A stretch of DNA of 6,144 bases from Desulfurococcales archaeon (GTDB lineage Archaea; Thermoproteota; Thermoprotei_A; Sulfolobales; NBVN01). Of the stretch, positions 1-6,144 are shown piece by piece. The notes beneath the pieces are model-generated. The model searched no databases and was not told where the DNA came from. It saw only the letters and a list, made by a program, of their open reading frames with translations. The position numbers and the translations under genes were made by a program. Location: the NCBI GenBank assembly GCA_023255965.1, contig JAGDWE010000076.1:1-6144 (forward strand), in the 5' to 3' direction. The stretch's first letter is position 1. The number at the start of each line of letters is the position of its first letter.

Positions 1-15
1 AACAAAGGCTTTCAT
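1..15 (-). CDS. Possible start of a downstream gene, cut by window edge
   Basis: Six bases after the clamp stop codon, the minus strand has an ATG followed by four sense codons (MKAFV) before the window ends. The close spacing in the same direction would fit a second gene on the clamp transcript. There is no clear Shine-Dalgarno sequence and five codons cannot identify a product. It could equally be a chance ATG. Confidence 0.2.
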
Positions 16-21
16 TTGTAA

Positions 22-774
22 TTAAATCCTTGGTGCAACCCAATAATTTATTATGGTGCCATCGCTTAGGTTTAATGTCATTTTTAGGGGTAGTGAAGCA
101 CCGTATTCGACTGTAACTACATCACCTGCCGTTAATGAGGTAGCTATAGTTTTAAGTAGATCTAAGTCATATTTACAACTAACGTGCGATTCCTTAGATT
201 CCAACGCGTAAAGCGGTTTATCAAGCATTAATATCTGCTTAAATGCTTTATTCTCGGAAGTACTTCTAACCTCTACCTGTCCTTCACTATATATCAATTC
301 TAAGTGCTCATTAACTAGCTTAGCATCACGTATTATCTTCCTTAATTCATCGGAGTCTATTTGAAATTTCACAGATAGATCGACATTTATGGACCCGATC
401 AATTCCACACCAACCTCCTTAACATCAACTGAGTAACTCCTCTCAGTACCTGACTTGGTATTTATTAATATTACCTTAAGATCTCTAGATCCATCCTCAT
501 ACATCATAACCACACTATCCCTCCTAGTAGTTCTTCTAAACACCCTCAAGAAAGATGTACGTTCAACAACAACAGATGTCTCCTTATCAACCTCAAACTC
601 CTCGAAAGCTGTTTGGGGCATGTTAATCTCGACCATTAAGTTCTTATCAGGGCTTAATGCACGTATCAATAAACCACTCTCACTAACACTCATAGGTACT
701 TCGTCGAGGGGCTTTAAACTCCCTTGAAAAACCCTCTTTATTACATTACCCACTGGATATTTAATCCTGAACAT
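22..774 (-). CDS. pcn: DNA polymerase sliding clamp, PCNA1-like subunit
   Basis: This 250-residue protein has the usual length and pattern of an archaeal PCNA, the ring that encircles DNA and tethers replicative polymerase, FEN1 and ligase. Residues 1-117 form the first clamp domain. A basic helix near residues 74-86 (R77, R80, R81, R84, R85) would face DNA. The interdomain connector lies near 118-132 and the second domain runs from about 133 to the end. The C-terminus has LPLKM at 228-232 and ends APRI, both clamp hallmarks. The start MFRIKYP, the DKNLM segment at 43-47 and the KSGTERSY segment at 107-114 resemble Sulfolobus PCNA1 more than my recollection of PCNA2 or PCNA3. Crenarchaeal clamps are often heterotrimers, so this is probably one of two or three paralogues; no other is in the window. 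ATG 774 is chosen because the TATA element lies 20-34 bases upstream and a GGTGG sits just before it. The family call is firm; the subunit type is inferred from remembered sequences. Confidence 0.95.
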   Translation of the reverse strand: MFRIKYPVGNVIKRVFQGSLKPLDEVPMSVSESGLLIRALSPDKNLMVEINMPQTAFEEFEVDKETSVVVERTSFLRVFRRTTRRDSVVMMYEDGSRDLKVILINTKSGTERSYSVDVKEVGVELIGSINVDLSVKFQIDSDELRKIIRDAKLVNEHLELIYSEGQVEVRSTSENKAFKQILMLDKPLYALESKESHVSCKYDLDLLKTIATSLTAGDVVTVEYGASLPLKMTLNLSDGTIINYWVAPRI

Positions 775-793
775 CTAACCACCATAATTATTT

Positions 794-814
794 TTTATAA
801 ATTTATAATTTTAT
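794..814 (-). promoter_or_regulatory. TATA/BRE promoter of the clamp gene
   Basis: Read on the minus strand, this stretch contains ATAAAAT, then TATAAAT (807-801) running into TTTATAAAA. Two overlapping TATA registers place transcription start between about 771 and 780, at or a few bases before ATG 774. A GGTGG (about 784-780) before the start could act as a Shine-Dalgarno if a short leader exists. The exact start site cannot be fixed by eye. Confidence 0.6.
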
Positions 815-880
815 CTTTATACTAGCACCTAACGACTTCGTATTTTAAGCATCGAATAATAACTGAGTCATTAAATTGGA

Positions 881-894
881 AATAAACTTATAAG
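881..894 (+). promoter_or_regulatory. TATA/BRE promoter of the 125-residue protein gene
   Basis: CTTATAAG at 887-894 is a perfect palindrome and a strong archaeal TATA match, preceded by an A-rich BRE-like AATAAA. The centre at about 890 predicts transcription from about 915-918. That leaves a leader of roughly 18-20 bases before ATG 935. No minus-strand gene starts at the matching distance, so use is probably rightward only. Confidence 0.6.
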
Positions 895-914
895 ATTTAG
901 TACTCCCTCCATAA

Positions 915-935
915 ATGAAGGGGTTTTCGGTCTAA
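915..935 (+). other. Short leader with a six-codon upstream ORF and SD-like GGGGT
   Basis: ATG 915 falls at the predicted transcription start and opens a six-codon frame (MKGFSV) whose TAA shares its last A with the ATG of the next gene at 935 (TAATG). GGGGT at 920-924 can pair imperfectly with the 16S rRNA tail and is about 10 bases before ATG 935. The tract may therefore simply be a Shine-Dalgarno leader, with the mini-ORF a coincidence, or a leaderless uORF coupled to the gene. Confidence 0.3.
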
Positions 936-1312
936 TGCCTCGAGTCATGTTAGTAAAGACGTTTACCGGCTATCTATACGTCGAAGGTGAGTGCAATGAT
1001 TTAATTGAGATACTTAAATACCTTCGCGATAAATATGGGAGGAGGACCGCTGACGTAGATGACGCTATAAGAATCCTAAGTAACTTCAGCATATTCTATG
1101 ATATGATGAGGAGGAAGTTTAAAGACTTTATAGCTCCTAGGAAGGATGAGGCCGATTTAATAAAGGGCCTAGTAACCGTAGATAAGGTTAAATTGATTAA
1201 GGAGGGGGGCAAGGACTTAGGGGTAATAGTCTTCGATAAGAGAGTTGAGTTAAAGCTCTTGCTTAACGCTATGAAGGAGTTAGGTATTGAGGTCAATATT
1301 GTGGAAGAGTGA
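935..1312 (+). CDS. Conserved-looking hypothetical protein, 125 residues
   Basis: I do not recognise this protein. It is small and charged with an alternating pattern: a likely strand at 3-17, helices at about 20-35 and 40-63, a strand region at 84-101, a helix at 103-116 and a final strand at 118-123, which suggests a compact alpha/beta fold. A basic cluster (MRRKFK, 58-63, and PRK, 68-70) could contact nucleic acid, but that is only suggestive. It has one cysteine (C20), no signal peptide and no membrane segment, so it is probably cytoplasmic. ATG 935 is the first start in frame: no upstream start codon exists between the promoter and this site; M5 at 947 is the alternative. It has its own TATA element and ends one base from the convergent rpo13 candidate. 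The frame is credible because its codon use matches the neighbours. Confidence 0.85.
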   Translation: MPRVMLVKTFTGYLYVEGECNDLIEILKYLRDKYGRRTADVDDAIRILSNFSIFYDMMRRKFKDFIAPRKDEADLIKGLVTVDKVKLIKEGGKDLGVIVFDKRVELKLLLNAMKELGIEVNIVEE

Positions 1313-1313
1313 G

Positions 1314-1592
1314 TTACTTACTCCTCCTTCGTCTACCCCTACGTCCTTCTTTAACGCCAGCTACCTCCCCTGATGTAGTTGTTGGCTGACTTACCTCAGT
1401 AAAGCCTTTAATGAGCTTATGCCATTCCTCAACTTTAGATAACATTAACTCTAAGCTCTCTATAGAGAATTCGGAAAATACCTCCTCATCTACTTCCTCA
1501 TCGGATGCTTCACTACTTACTGACTCGGAGATCTCTTCATCTACGCTGGACTCCTCTGTTGGCGTTGGAGTTTCATCCTCGCTCAAGGGCAC
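1314..1592 (-). CDS. rpo13: RNA polymerase subunit Rpo13 (candidate)
   Basis: This 92-residue protein has three parts. Residues 1-42 are strongly acidic and Ser/Thr/Pro-rich. Residues 39-63 form a predicted helical core with pattern F-x3-S-I-x3-E-L-x6-E-W-x2-L-x2-G. Residues 81-92 are a basic tail, KEGRRGRRRRSK. This is the layout of Sulfolobus Rpo13, a crenarchaeal RNA polymerase subunit whose central helix-turn-helix sits near the downstream DNA channel and whose basic tail binds DNA. As I remember the Sulfolobus protein, its core has the same F, S-I, E-L, E-x-W, L and G positions. The tail here is shorter and arginine-rich rather than lysine-rich. GTG 1592 is preferred because a TATA element lies about 26 bases upstream, giving leaderless translation. 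I also recall rpo13 and pcna1 being neighbours in Saccharolobus, which would support the call. The alternative is an unrelated acidic low-complexity protein. Confidence 0.72.
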   Translation of the reverse strand: MPLSEDETPTPTEESSVDEEISESVSSEASDEEVDEEVFSEFSIESLELMLSKVEEWHKLIKGFTEVSQPTTTSGEVAGVKEGRRGRRRRSK

Positions 1593-1613
1593 TCCCTTAA
1601 CACCTTAGGGTTT

Positions 1614-1626
1614 ATTTATATTTTAA
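1614..1626 (-). promoter_or_regulatory. TATA/BRE promoter of the rpo13 candidate
   Basis: On the minus strand, CTTAAAA runs directly into TATAAAT (1620-1614), a strong BRE plus TATA combination. Its centre near 1617 predicts transcription from about 1591-1592, exactly at the GTG chosen as start. The element overlaps the stop codon region (1623-1625) of the upstream ATPase gene, so the small gene can be transcribed on its own or by read-through. Confidence 0.65.
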
Positions 1627-3320
1627 GTTTTAATGACGTATAGGTTTCTGTCCCCACGTATCTTAACCATAGCCTCATATTTACCTAGATTAGCTAACTG
1701 TTTCTTAACTACCTCATAGTTAATTAAGCTACTGCCTAGGATTTTAGATATGTAGTTTAGATTATTAACCTCCTGAATAACGAAGGCAACGATGTAAGCT
1801 GAATTAGCGATCACCCCTGGATCTATATCTAGAGGTTGTTGAGTCACTATAATTAGGTTTAACCCGAACTTCCTGCCCTCCATAACTAACTTACTTAGTA
1901 ATGGCGCCGTCCTCCCCCCTAAGAACCTATGCGCTTCATCAACCACTATAAATAATTGCCTACCAAACCTCCTTACGTAGGCATCCACCATATGAAGGAT
2001 TGTTTCTACATAGATGCTTCTAAGAAACTCGCTATCAGTAACACTTAAGTCAACTACCGATATCCCATTAAAGAGCTCATCGACCTTTAGCGTAGTTGAT
2101 GTTAGGTATGGTCCCTTTAATAGGTCAATGTAAGGCAATAAGGAATACAGTATATCCTTGCTAAAGTAGTCCTCCTTAATACCTGAACCTACCTCTAGCG
2201 ATCGAGTTAGTACTTCGTATACATCTTTGAATGTAGGTATTAAATCGCCTGACTTCTCGTACGTATCTAATATTAAGTTATAGAGTGCGTACTTCTGTAA
2301 GTTACCTAATTTAAAGACCCTCCTTATCATGTCGCTGACTTCCTCTGCCCTAGTGTTCTTAGGTCTTCCTAACAGCTCTAGCGGGTTAATAGGATTATCA
2401 TAGGGAGTTAACACCCTACCACCTAAGCCCTTAACAAGATCTACATACTCTCCATGAGGATCGATTACGAGTACCGATGCCCTTCTAGAAAGCTGCTTAA
2501 CAATATTTTTAGCTAAGTACGACTTACCGCTGCCGCTCATACCGACGATAACCATATGTTTATTTACTAGACTGGTTAAAGGTACCTTAATGAAGCCGGT
2601 AAATGAAGGAATGGGCCTGCCCTTACTCCCCAACTTCCTAATTATCCTACCTAATACAATATAATCCTCCTCGACGCTAAGGCTTAGTTGACCAGCCGTG
2701 AGAGCTAACGGCATAGTAATCCATGAAAACATAGCGATAAGCGTTGAAATAACGTACTTAAGTACAATCATCTTTGTCTCAGCTACCGCAAGATATGAGG
2801 AAATCAACATTGAATTGATGAGTAGGCCTATAAATGCTATATATGAATCCGCAGCTAGTTGGCCTAGTTCGCTAAGCAGCAACCCCCTTGAGTTGGGGAT
2901 TAGAGTGATCACGTAGGTAGCTATCAATGATGAGCCGCTAATCAGCAGAAAGTCGCTGAACTTACTTAAGTCTAATTTGATATCCAATGATGGAACCCTA
3001 AGCTTCCTGAATAGGGATGAAGTTAATGACGCACCTATAATAAAAGGCACGGATATGTATGTCGTATTTAACGCATTTAATGATATGCCTAATTTGACGA
3101 AATGAATGAGTAGTATTGCTAAGAACTCAATAAACAATATTAATACGTTGCCTAGCAACCCTACTAGTAAACCGGCTACGAATACAACTATCATTGATAG
3201 ATTGGTAGCGATGAATAGCTCCATAATATTTGAAGCATAACTCATTAACGTATTAAGCACCATATTAACTAGTGCTATAAGAATAGCTACTAGCAAATCC
3301 CGAGCCCTAGCTTCACCCAT
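1623..3320 (-). CDS. Membrane-anchored HerA/FtsK-type ATPase
   Basis: This protein of about 565 residues joins a polytopic membrane region to a HerA-type motor domain (DUF87 group). Counting from GTG 3326, hydrophobic segments lie near 10-30, 42-58, 59-78, 88-103 (weak), 124-143, 157-182 and 186-212, so about six or seven spans. The ATPase follows from about 222: Walker A GMSGSGKS (262-269), the HerA signature IDPHGEY (288-294), Walker B LFIVVDEAHRF (458-468), EGRKFGL (483-489) with a likely arginine finger, and TQQP (495-498). Such motors form hexamers that pump DNA or remodel membrane machinery. The usual HerA N-terminal HAS-barrel is absent, and no nurA, mre11 or rad50 is adjacent, so this is not the canonical end-resection HerA. 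GTG 3326, ATG 3323 and ATG 3320 are tandem starts; a TATA element about 25 bases upstream favours one of the ATGs. Substrate unknown: DNA translocation at the membrane is an inference. Confidence 0.88.
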   Translation of the reverse strand: MGEARARDLLVAILIALVNMVLNTLMSYASNIMELFIATNLSMIVVFVAGLLVGLLGNVLILFIEFLAILLIHFVKLGISLNALNTTYISVPFIIGASLTSSLFRKLRVPSLDIKLDLSKFSDFLLISGSSLIATYVITLIPNSRGLLLSELGQLAADSYIAFIGLLINSMLISSYLAVAETKMIVLKYVISTLIAMFSWITMPLALTAGQLSLSVEEDYIVLGRIIRKLGSKGRPIPSFTGFIKVPLTSLVNKHMVIVGMSGSGKSYLAKNIVKQLSRRASVLVIDPHGEYVDLVKGLGGRVLTPYDNPINPLELLGRPKNTRAEEVSDMIRRVFKLGNLQKYALYNLILDTYEKSGDLIPTFKDVYEVLTRSLEVGSGIKEDYFSKDILYSLLPYIDLLKGPYLTSTTLKVDELFNGISVVDLSVTDSEFLRSIYVETILHMVDAYVRRFGRQLFIVVDEAHRFLGGRTAPLLSKLVMEGRKFGLNLIIVTQQPLDIDPGVIANSAYIVAFVIQEVNNLNYISKILGSSLINYEVVKKQLANLGKYEAMVKIRGDRNLYVIKT

Positions 3321-3337
3321 CATCACTAGTGTATTAG

Positions 3338-3356
3338 CTAAACGTATAAGTTTTTC
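3338..3356. promoter_or_regulatory. Shared bidirectional TATA element with BRE on both sides
   Basis: GTATAAG (3344-3350) reads as CTTATAC on the other strand. Rightward it is preceded by the BRE-like CTAAAC; leftward it is preceded by CGAAAAA. Its centre is about 24-27 bases from ATG 3323/3320 and about 30-33 bases from GTG 3377/3380. I see no second TATA-like element in this 53-base gap, so one site may drive both the ATPase and the helicase genes. Confidence 0.55.
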
Positions 3357-3376
3357 GAAGTAAACTAGCTATTAAT

Positions 3377-6144
3377 GTGGTGAGATGTATTAACGATACG
3401 CTGAAATTGCTACACCCTGAGCTAGTTAATGTTATACGTAATTACGGTTATGAAGTACTTACCGAAGTCCAGAGGAGATCCATACCAATAATACTCAGCG
3501 GCTATGACGTATTAATAGTTGCACCTACAGGGAGTGGAAAGACCGAGGCAGCCATTTTCCCATTAATATCTAAGATACTGTATAACCGAGATAAACACCT
3601 TCCAATTTCAATAATCTACATAACTCCGTTAAGGGCTCTTAATAGAGATCTTATGAAGAGATTATTAAATATATGTCACGATCTGGGCTTAAGTATTCAA
3701 GTACGTCATGGAGATACCCCACAAAGCTTAAGGAAATCCTTAGAGAAAGACCCCCCATACATATTGGTAACAACCCCTGAGACCTTCCAATACCTACTCA
3801 TTAAACCATCCTTACGCGACCCACTCGCTAATGTTAAGTGGGTGGTCATCGATGAATTCCATGAGTTAATAGCTAGCAAACGAGGAGCCGAGTTAATAGC
3901 TTCTCTTTATAGGCTTGAGTTAATAGCAGGTAGATTTCAACGGATAGCGCTATCTGCCAGCATAAGTGACATAGAATTAGCTAAGAATGTACTATCGCAC
4001 GGAAGGTTAGTATATGATGTAGTAGTACCGTATGTTAGGGACATGGATATTAAGGTAATAACCCCATTTAACAATGGATCCATAGTAGATAGAGTCCAAT
4101 TAGTAAGTAGTTTGATGAATGAGCATAAGCAGGTACTAATATTCACTAATACCAGGGATGAGGCAGAGTACTTAGGCCTTAAGTTAAGGGACCTTGGTAA
4201 TGAGGTCTACGTTCATCATGGTAGCCTATCTAGGGATGAGAGAGAGACCGTCGAGGAAGAACTTAAACGTGGGTTAATTAAGGGTGTGGTAGCTACATCA
4301 AGCCTTGAGCTAGGAATTGACGTAGGCAGCATAGATGCAGTTATACAGTTCTCGTCACCTAGGCAAGCAGTTAAGTTAGTTCAGAGAGTGGGTAGAAGCA
4401 TGCATAGAGCTAATTTAAAGGCTAAGGGATACGTAGTTACAGATGCCTCGTTAGATGATATATTAGAGTCCTTAGTGATTTCACGTAGAGCCCTTAATAA
4501 TAACTTAGAGGACCTAGTAGTATACGAATGTCCATTAGATGTCCTAGCACATCAATTAGTCGGTTTAGCCCTTCAGAAAGGCGAGGTTAATATTGACTTC
4601 ATTTGCGACCTATTTAGAAGATCCTATGTATTTAGGAATCTAAGCTACGACGACCTAATCAGCTTATTGAATTTACTTTCAGAACTAAACTTAATTAAGG
4701 TCGTGGGGGACAAGGTTTTACCTACCAATAAAGGCAGGATCTACTATCTAACAACTACGATGATTGTTGATTCACCTCATTATGATGTAGTAGATCTAGC
4801 TAGTAGGAATTATATAGGCCACCTAGATGAGGAATTCGTTGCCTTAGAACTTACTCAGAACGCCACCTTAGTACTGGCTGGTAGATTATGGAGAGTAGTT
4901 AGCATCGATGAGGAGTCTAAAAAGGTTTACGTTGAGGAGGTAAATAATAGCGAATGCTTAATACCCTCATGGGTTGGCGAAACAATTCCCGTCGATTATA
5001 AGGTTGCTAGGGAGGTATGTAGCGTTAGGAGGTTGATAGCCCTTAATCACCTACCCGATATCTATAGGAATTTAATATCCGATGAAGCATTAAGATATAT
5101 AAGTGAATTATTACTAAATCACCTAAGCAAAGGTTATCCATTACCTACGGAGAACTTAGTTGTAATTGAAGTAAGAAAGTCGTCACCCTCATTAATAGTA
5201 ATTCATTCATGCCTAGGTAGTAGAGGTAATAGAGGCCTGGGCTACTTAGTTGGGTATTTAATAACTAAGTTCTTAGGGTTAAATCCATCAATTAAGGTAG
5301 ATCCATATAGGGTGATCATTCAATTACCTATATACGTGCCATCCAAGAACTTGGAAGAGATAATCAAACATATAGTACATGGCGATTTAGATGAAGTTCT
5401 TAGGGAGTCCTTAGTTAAGTCAACAATATATAGGCATTGCTTAATTAATGTACTTAAAAGACTAGGTATAATACCCGATAACGCGACGTTGAATATAGTC
5501 AACGCATTAGCTAGGAGGTTTGAAGATAATGAAGTTATTGTAAAGGAAGTAGTTAATGAGTTAACAACTAAGTATGTTGATTTAAGGGCTGTTAAGGAGT
5601 TAGTAACTAAAATTAAAGAAGGAAAGACATCGATCAAATTTATAGATGTAAGCGAGTTATCACCGCTAGCCCTAGAAGGACTTAAAGCGCCTTCATTTAC
5701 TTCAAGGGTATTAGCTAATTACCTACCTAGGAATGCCATTGCTGAATTGATTAGAAGGAGGTTGATGAATAAGCAAGTTAGGTTGATCTGCCTAATATGC
5801 GGCTATAACTACGTAGCTAGTTTAAGGGATTTGCCAGATGTTATTACATGCCCTAGATGCGGCGTTAGATACGTGGGGGTTAGTAAGGATCTAGATGAAG
5901 ATGTAGTTAAGATCATTTTAAAGGGAATGAAAGCCGGAGGTAAATTCAAGTTTGTATTAAGTGAGGAGGAAAAGGAATTATTTACTAGAATTAAGGAGTC
6001 GGCATACCTAGTACTAAATTACGGTAAAAGGGCTGTTATAGCCCTTACAGCATATGGCATTGGCCCTGAATCCGCCAAGAAAGTCCTTACAGCGAGATCT
6101 GATGAGGAGTTCTATAACTTGATATATGAATTAGAGAGAAGATA
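3377..6144 (+). CDS. lhr: Archaeal Lhr-type ATP-dependent helicase, 3' end cut off
   Basis: This frame is open from just after an in-frame TAA at 3347 to the window edge, about 922 codons. Counting from GTG 3380, it shows a Q-motif Gln (Q31), Walker A APTGSGKT (48-55), TPLRALNRD (82-90), VRHGDT (108-113), the DEFH box (158-161), LSASI (191-195), ATSSLELGIDVG (305-316) and QRVGRSMHR (335-343). PLRALNRD and VRHGDT are typical of Lhr superfamily 2 helicases, which unwind DNA, RNA or hybrids and act in repair or RNA metabolism. The two RecA domains are followed by a winged-helix and the Lhr-associated domain (to about 760), a zinc ribbon C804-C807/C824-C827, and a helix-hairpin-helix-like tail (892-903). 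The window stops at TA of a codon after ELERR, so the next codon is Tyr or stop; related proteins usually run a few residues further. Only GTG 3377/3380 or TTG 3407 can start it. The aLhr subgroup is not resolved. Confidence 0.93.
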   Translation, partial: MVRCINDTLKLLHPELVNVIRNYGYEVLTEVQRRSIPIILSGYDVLIVAPTGSGKTEAAIFPLISKILYNRDKHLPISIIYITPLRALNRDLMKRLLNICHDLGLSIQVRHGDTPQSLRKSLEKDPPYILVTTPETFQYLLIKPSLRDPLANVKWVVIDEFHELIASKRGAELIASLYRLELIAGRFQRIALSASISDIELAKNVLSHGRLVYDVVVPYVRDMDIKVITPFNNGSIVDRVQLVSSLMNEHKQVLIFTNTRDEAEYLGLKLRDLGNEVYVHHGSLSRDERETVEEELKRGLIKGVVATSSLELGIDVGSIDAVIQFSSPRQAVKLVQRVGRSMHRANLKAKGYVVTDASLDDILESLVISRRALNNNLEDLVVYECPLDVLAHQLVGLALQKGEVNIDFICDLFRRSYVFRNLSYDDLISLLNLLSELNLIKVVGDKVLPTNKGRIYYLTTTMIVDSPHYDVVDLASRNYIGHLDEEFVALELTQNATLVLAGRLWRVVSIDEESKKVYVEEVNNSECLIPSWVGETIPVDYKVAREVCSVRRLIALNHLPDIYRNLISDEALRYISELLLNHLSKGYPLPTENLVVIEVRKSSPSLIVIHSCLGSRGNRGLGYLVGYLITKFLGLNPSIKVDPYRVIIQLPIYVPSKNLEEIIKHIVHGDLDEVLRESLVKSTIYRHCLINVLKRLGIIPDNATLNIVNALARRFEDNEVIVKEVVNELTTKYVDLRAVKELVTKIKEGKTSIKFIDVSELSPLALEGLKAPSFTSRVLANYLPRNAIAELIRRRLMNKQVRLICLICGYNYVASLRDLPDVITCPRCGVRYVGVSKDLDEDVVKIILKGMKAGGKFKFVLSEEEKELFTRIKESAYLVLNYGKRAVIALTAYGIGPESAKKVLTARSDEEFYNLIYELERR

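Noticed and set aside
455..727. Plus-strand open frame opposite the clamp gene (90 codons)
   Set aside because: It lies wholly antisense to a confidently assigned PCNA gene, has no promoter-like element before it and no recognisable motif.
780..914. Possible small RNA or C/D-box RNA in the gap between the divergent genes
   Set aside because: Apart from the two TATA regions I found no paired C and D boxes, no convincing hairpin and no tRNA-like arms.
1096..1296. Minus-strand open frame opposite the 125-residue gene
   Set aside because: It is an antisense shadow with Ser/Leu-rich, low-information sequence and no own promoter.
1411..1608. Plus-strand Ser/Thr-rich open frame opposite the rpo13 candidate
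   Set aside because: The serine runs are the antisense reading of acidic GAA/GAG and serine codons; the minus-strand frame has the promoter and the family-like core.
2698..2916. Plus-strand open frame opposite the membrane region of the ATPase
   Set aside because: It is an antisense shadow of hydrophobic codons without promoter or homology.
1623..3320. Canonical HerA-NurA DNA end-resection locus
   Set aside because: No nurA, mre11 or rad50 is next to the ATPase gene and its N-terminus is a membrane domain rather than a HAS-barrel.
3937..4146. Minus-strand open frame inside the helicase gene
   Set aside because: It is opposite conserved helicase domain sequence and shows nothing recognisable.
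5320..5637. Minus-strand open frame inside the helicase gene (105 codons)
   Set aside because: It is antisense to the Lhr-associated domain, Ser/Thr/Leu-rich and without a promoter.
3377..6144. Frameshift or pseudogene in the helicase
   Set aside because: The frame stays the same from Walker A through motif VI to the zinc ribbon, with no internal stop; the missing end is due to the window edge.
1..6144. Frequent CTAG tetranucleotides through the window
   Set aside because: They occur in coding sequence of every gene and follow from CTA, AGG and TAG-containing codon pairs, so I treat them as compositional rather than a signal.

Overview
This window looks like a piece of a thermophilic archaeal chromosome from the Thermoproteota (crenarchaea). 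The evidence is a PCNA1-type sliding clamp, a candidate for the crenarchaeal RNA polymerase subunit Rpo13, a membrane-anchored HerA/FtsK-type ATPase and an archaeal Lhr-type helicase. AT-rich composition, TTA/CTA, ATA and AGG/AGA codons, archaeal TATA elements about 25 bases before the starts, and frequent GTG starts fit this. I cannot name the genus; Sulfolobales, Desulfurococcales/Acidilobales and Thermoproteales all remain possible.

Layout: the clamp gene (22-774, minus) is read leftward and may be followed by another gene cut by the window edge. A 160-base gap (775-934) carries the clamp promoter and a divergent promoter for an unrecognised 125-residue protein (935-1312, plus). That gene converges, with a single base between them, on the rpo13 candidate (1314-1592, minus). 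The HerA-like membrane ATPase (1623-3320, minus) lies just upstream of rpo13 in the same direction. A short gap (3324-3376) with one near-symmetric TATA element separates it from the divergent Lhr helicase gene (3377 to the window end, plus), which lacks only its last few codons or its stop.

Taken together this is a compact information-processing neighbourhood: replication clamp, RNA polymerase subunit, DNA or membrane translocase, and nucleic-acid helicase. The genes are mostly single transcription units rather than one operon. I saw no mobile element, CRISPR array, tRNA or rRNA. The points most worth following are the Rpo13 assignment, the unknown 125-residue neighbour, the membrane HerA architecture and the shared bidirectional promoter.
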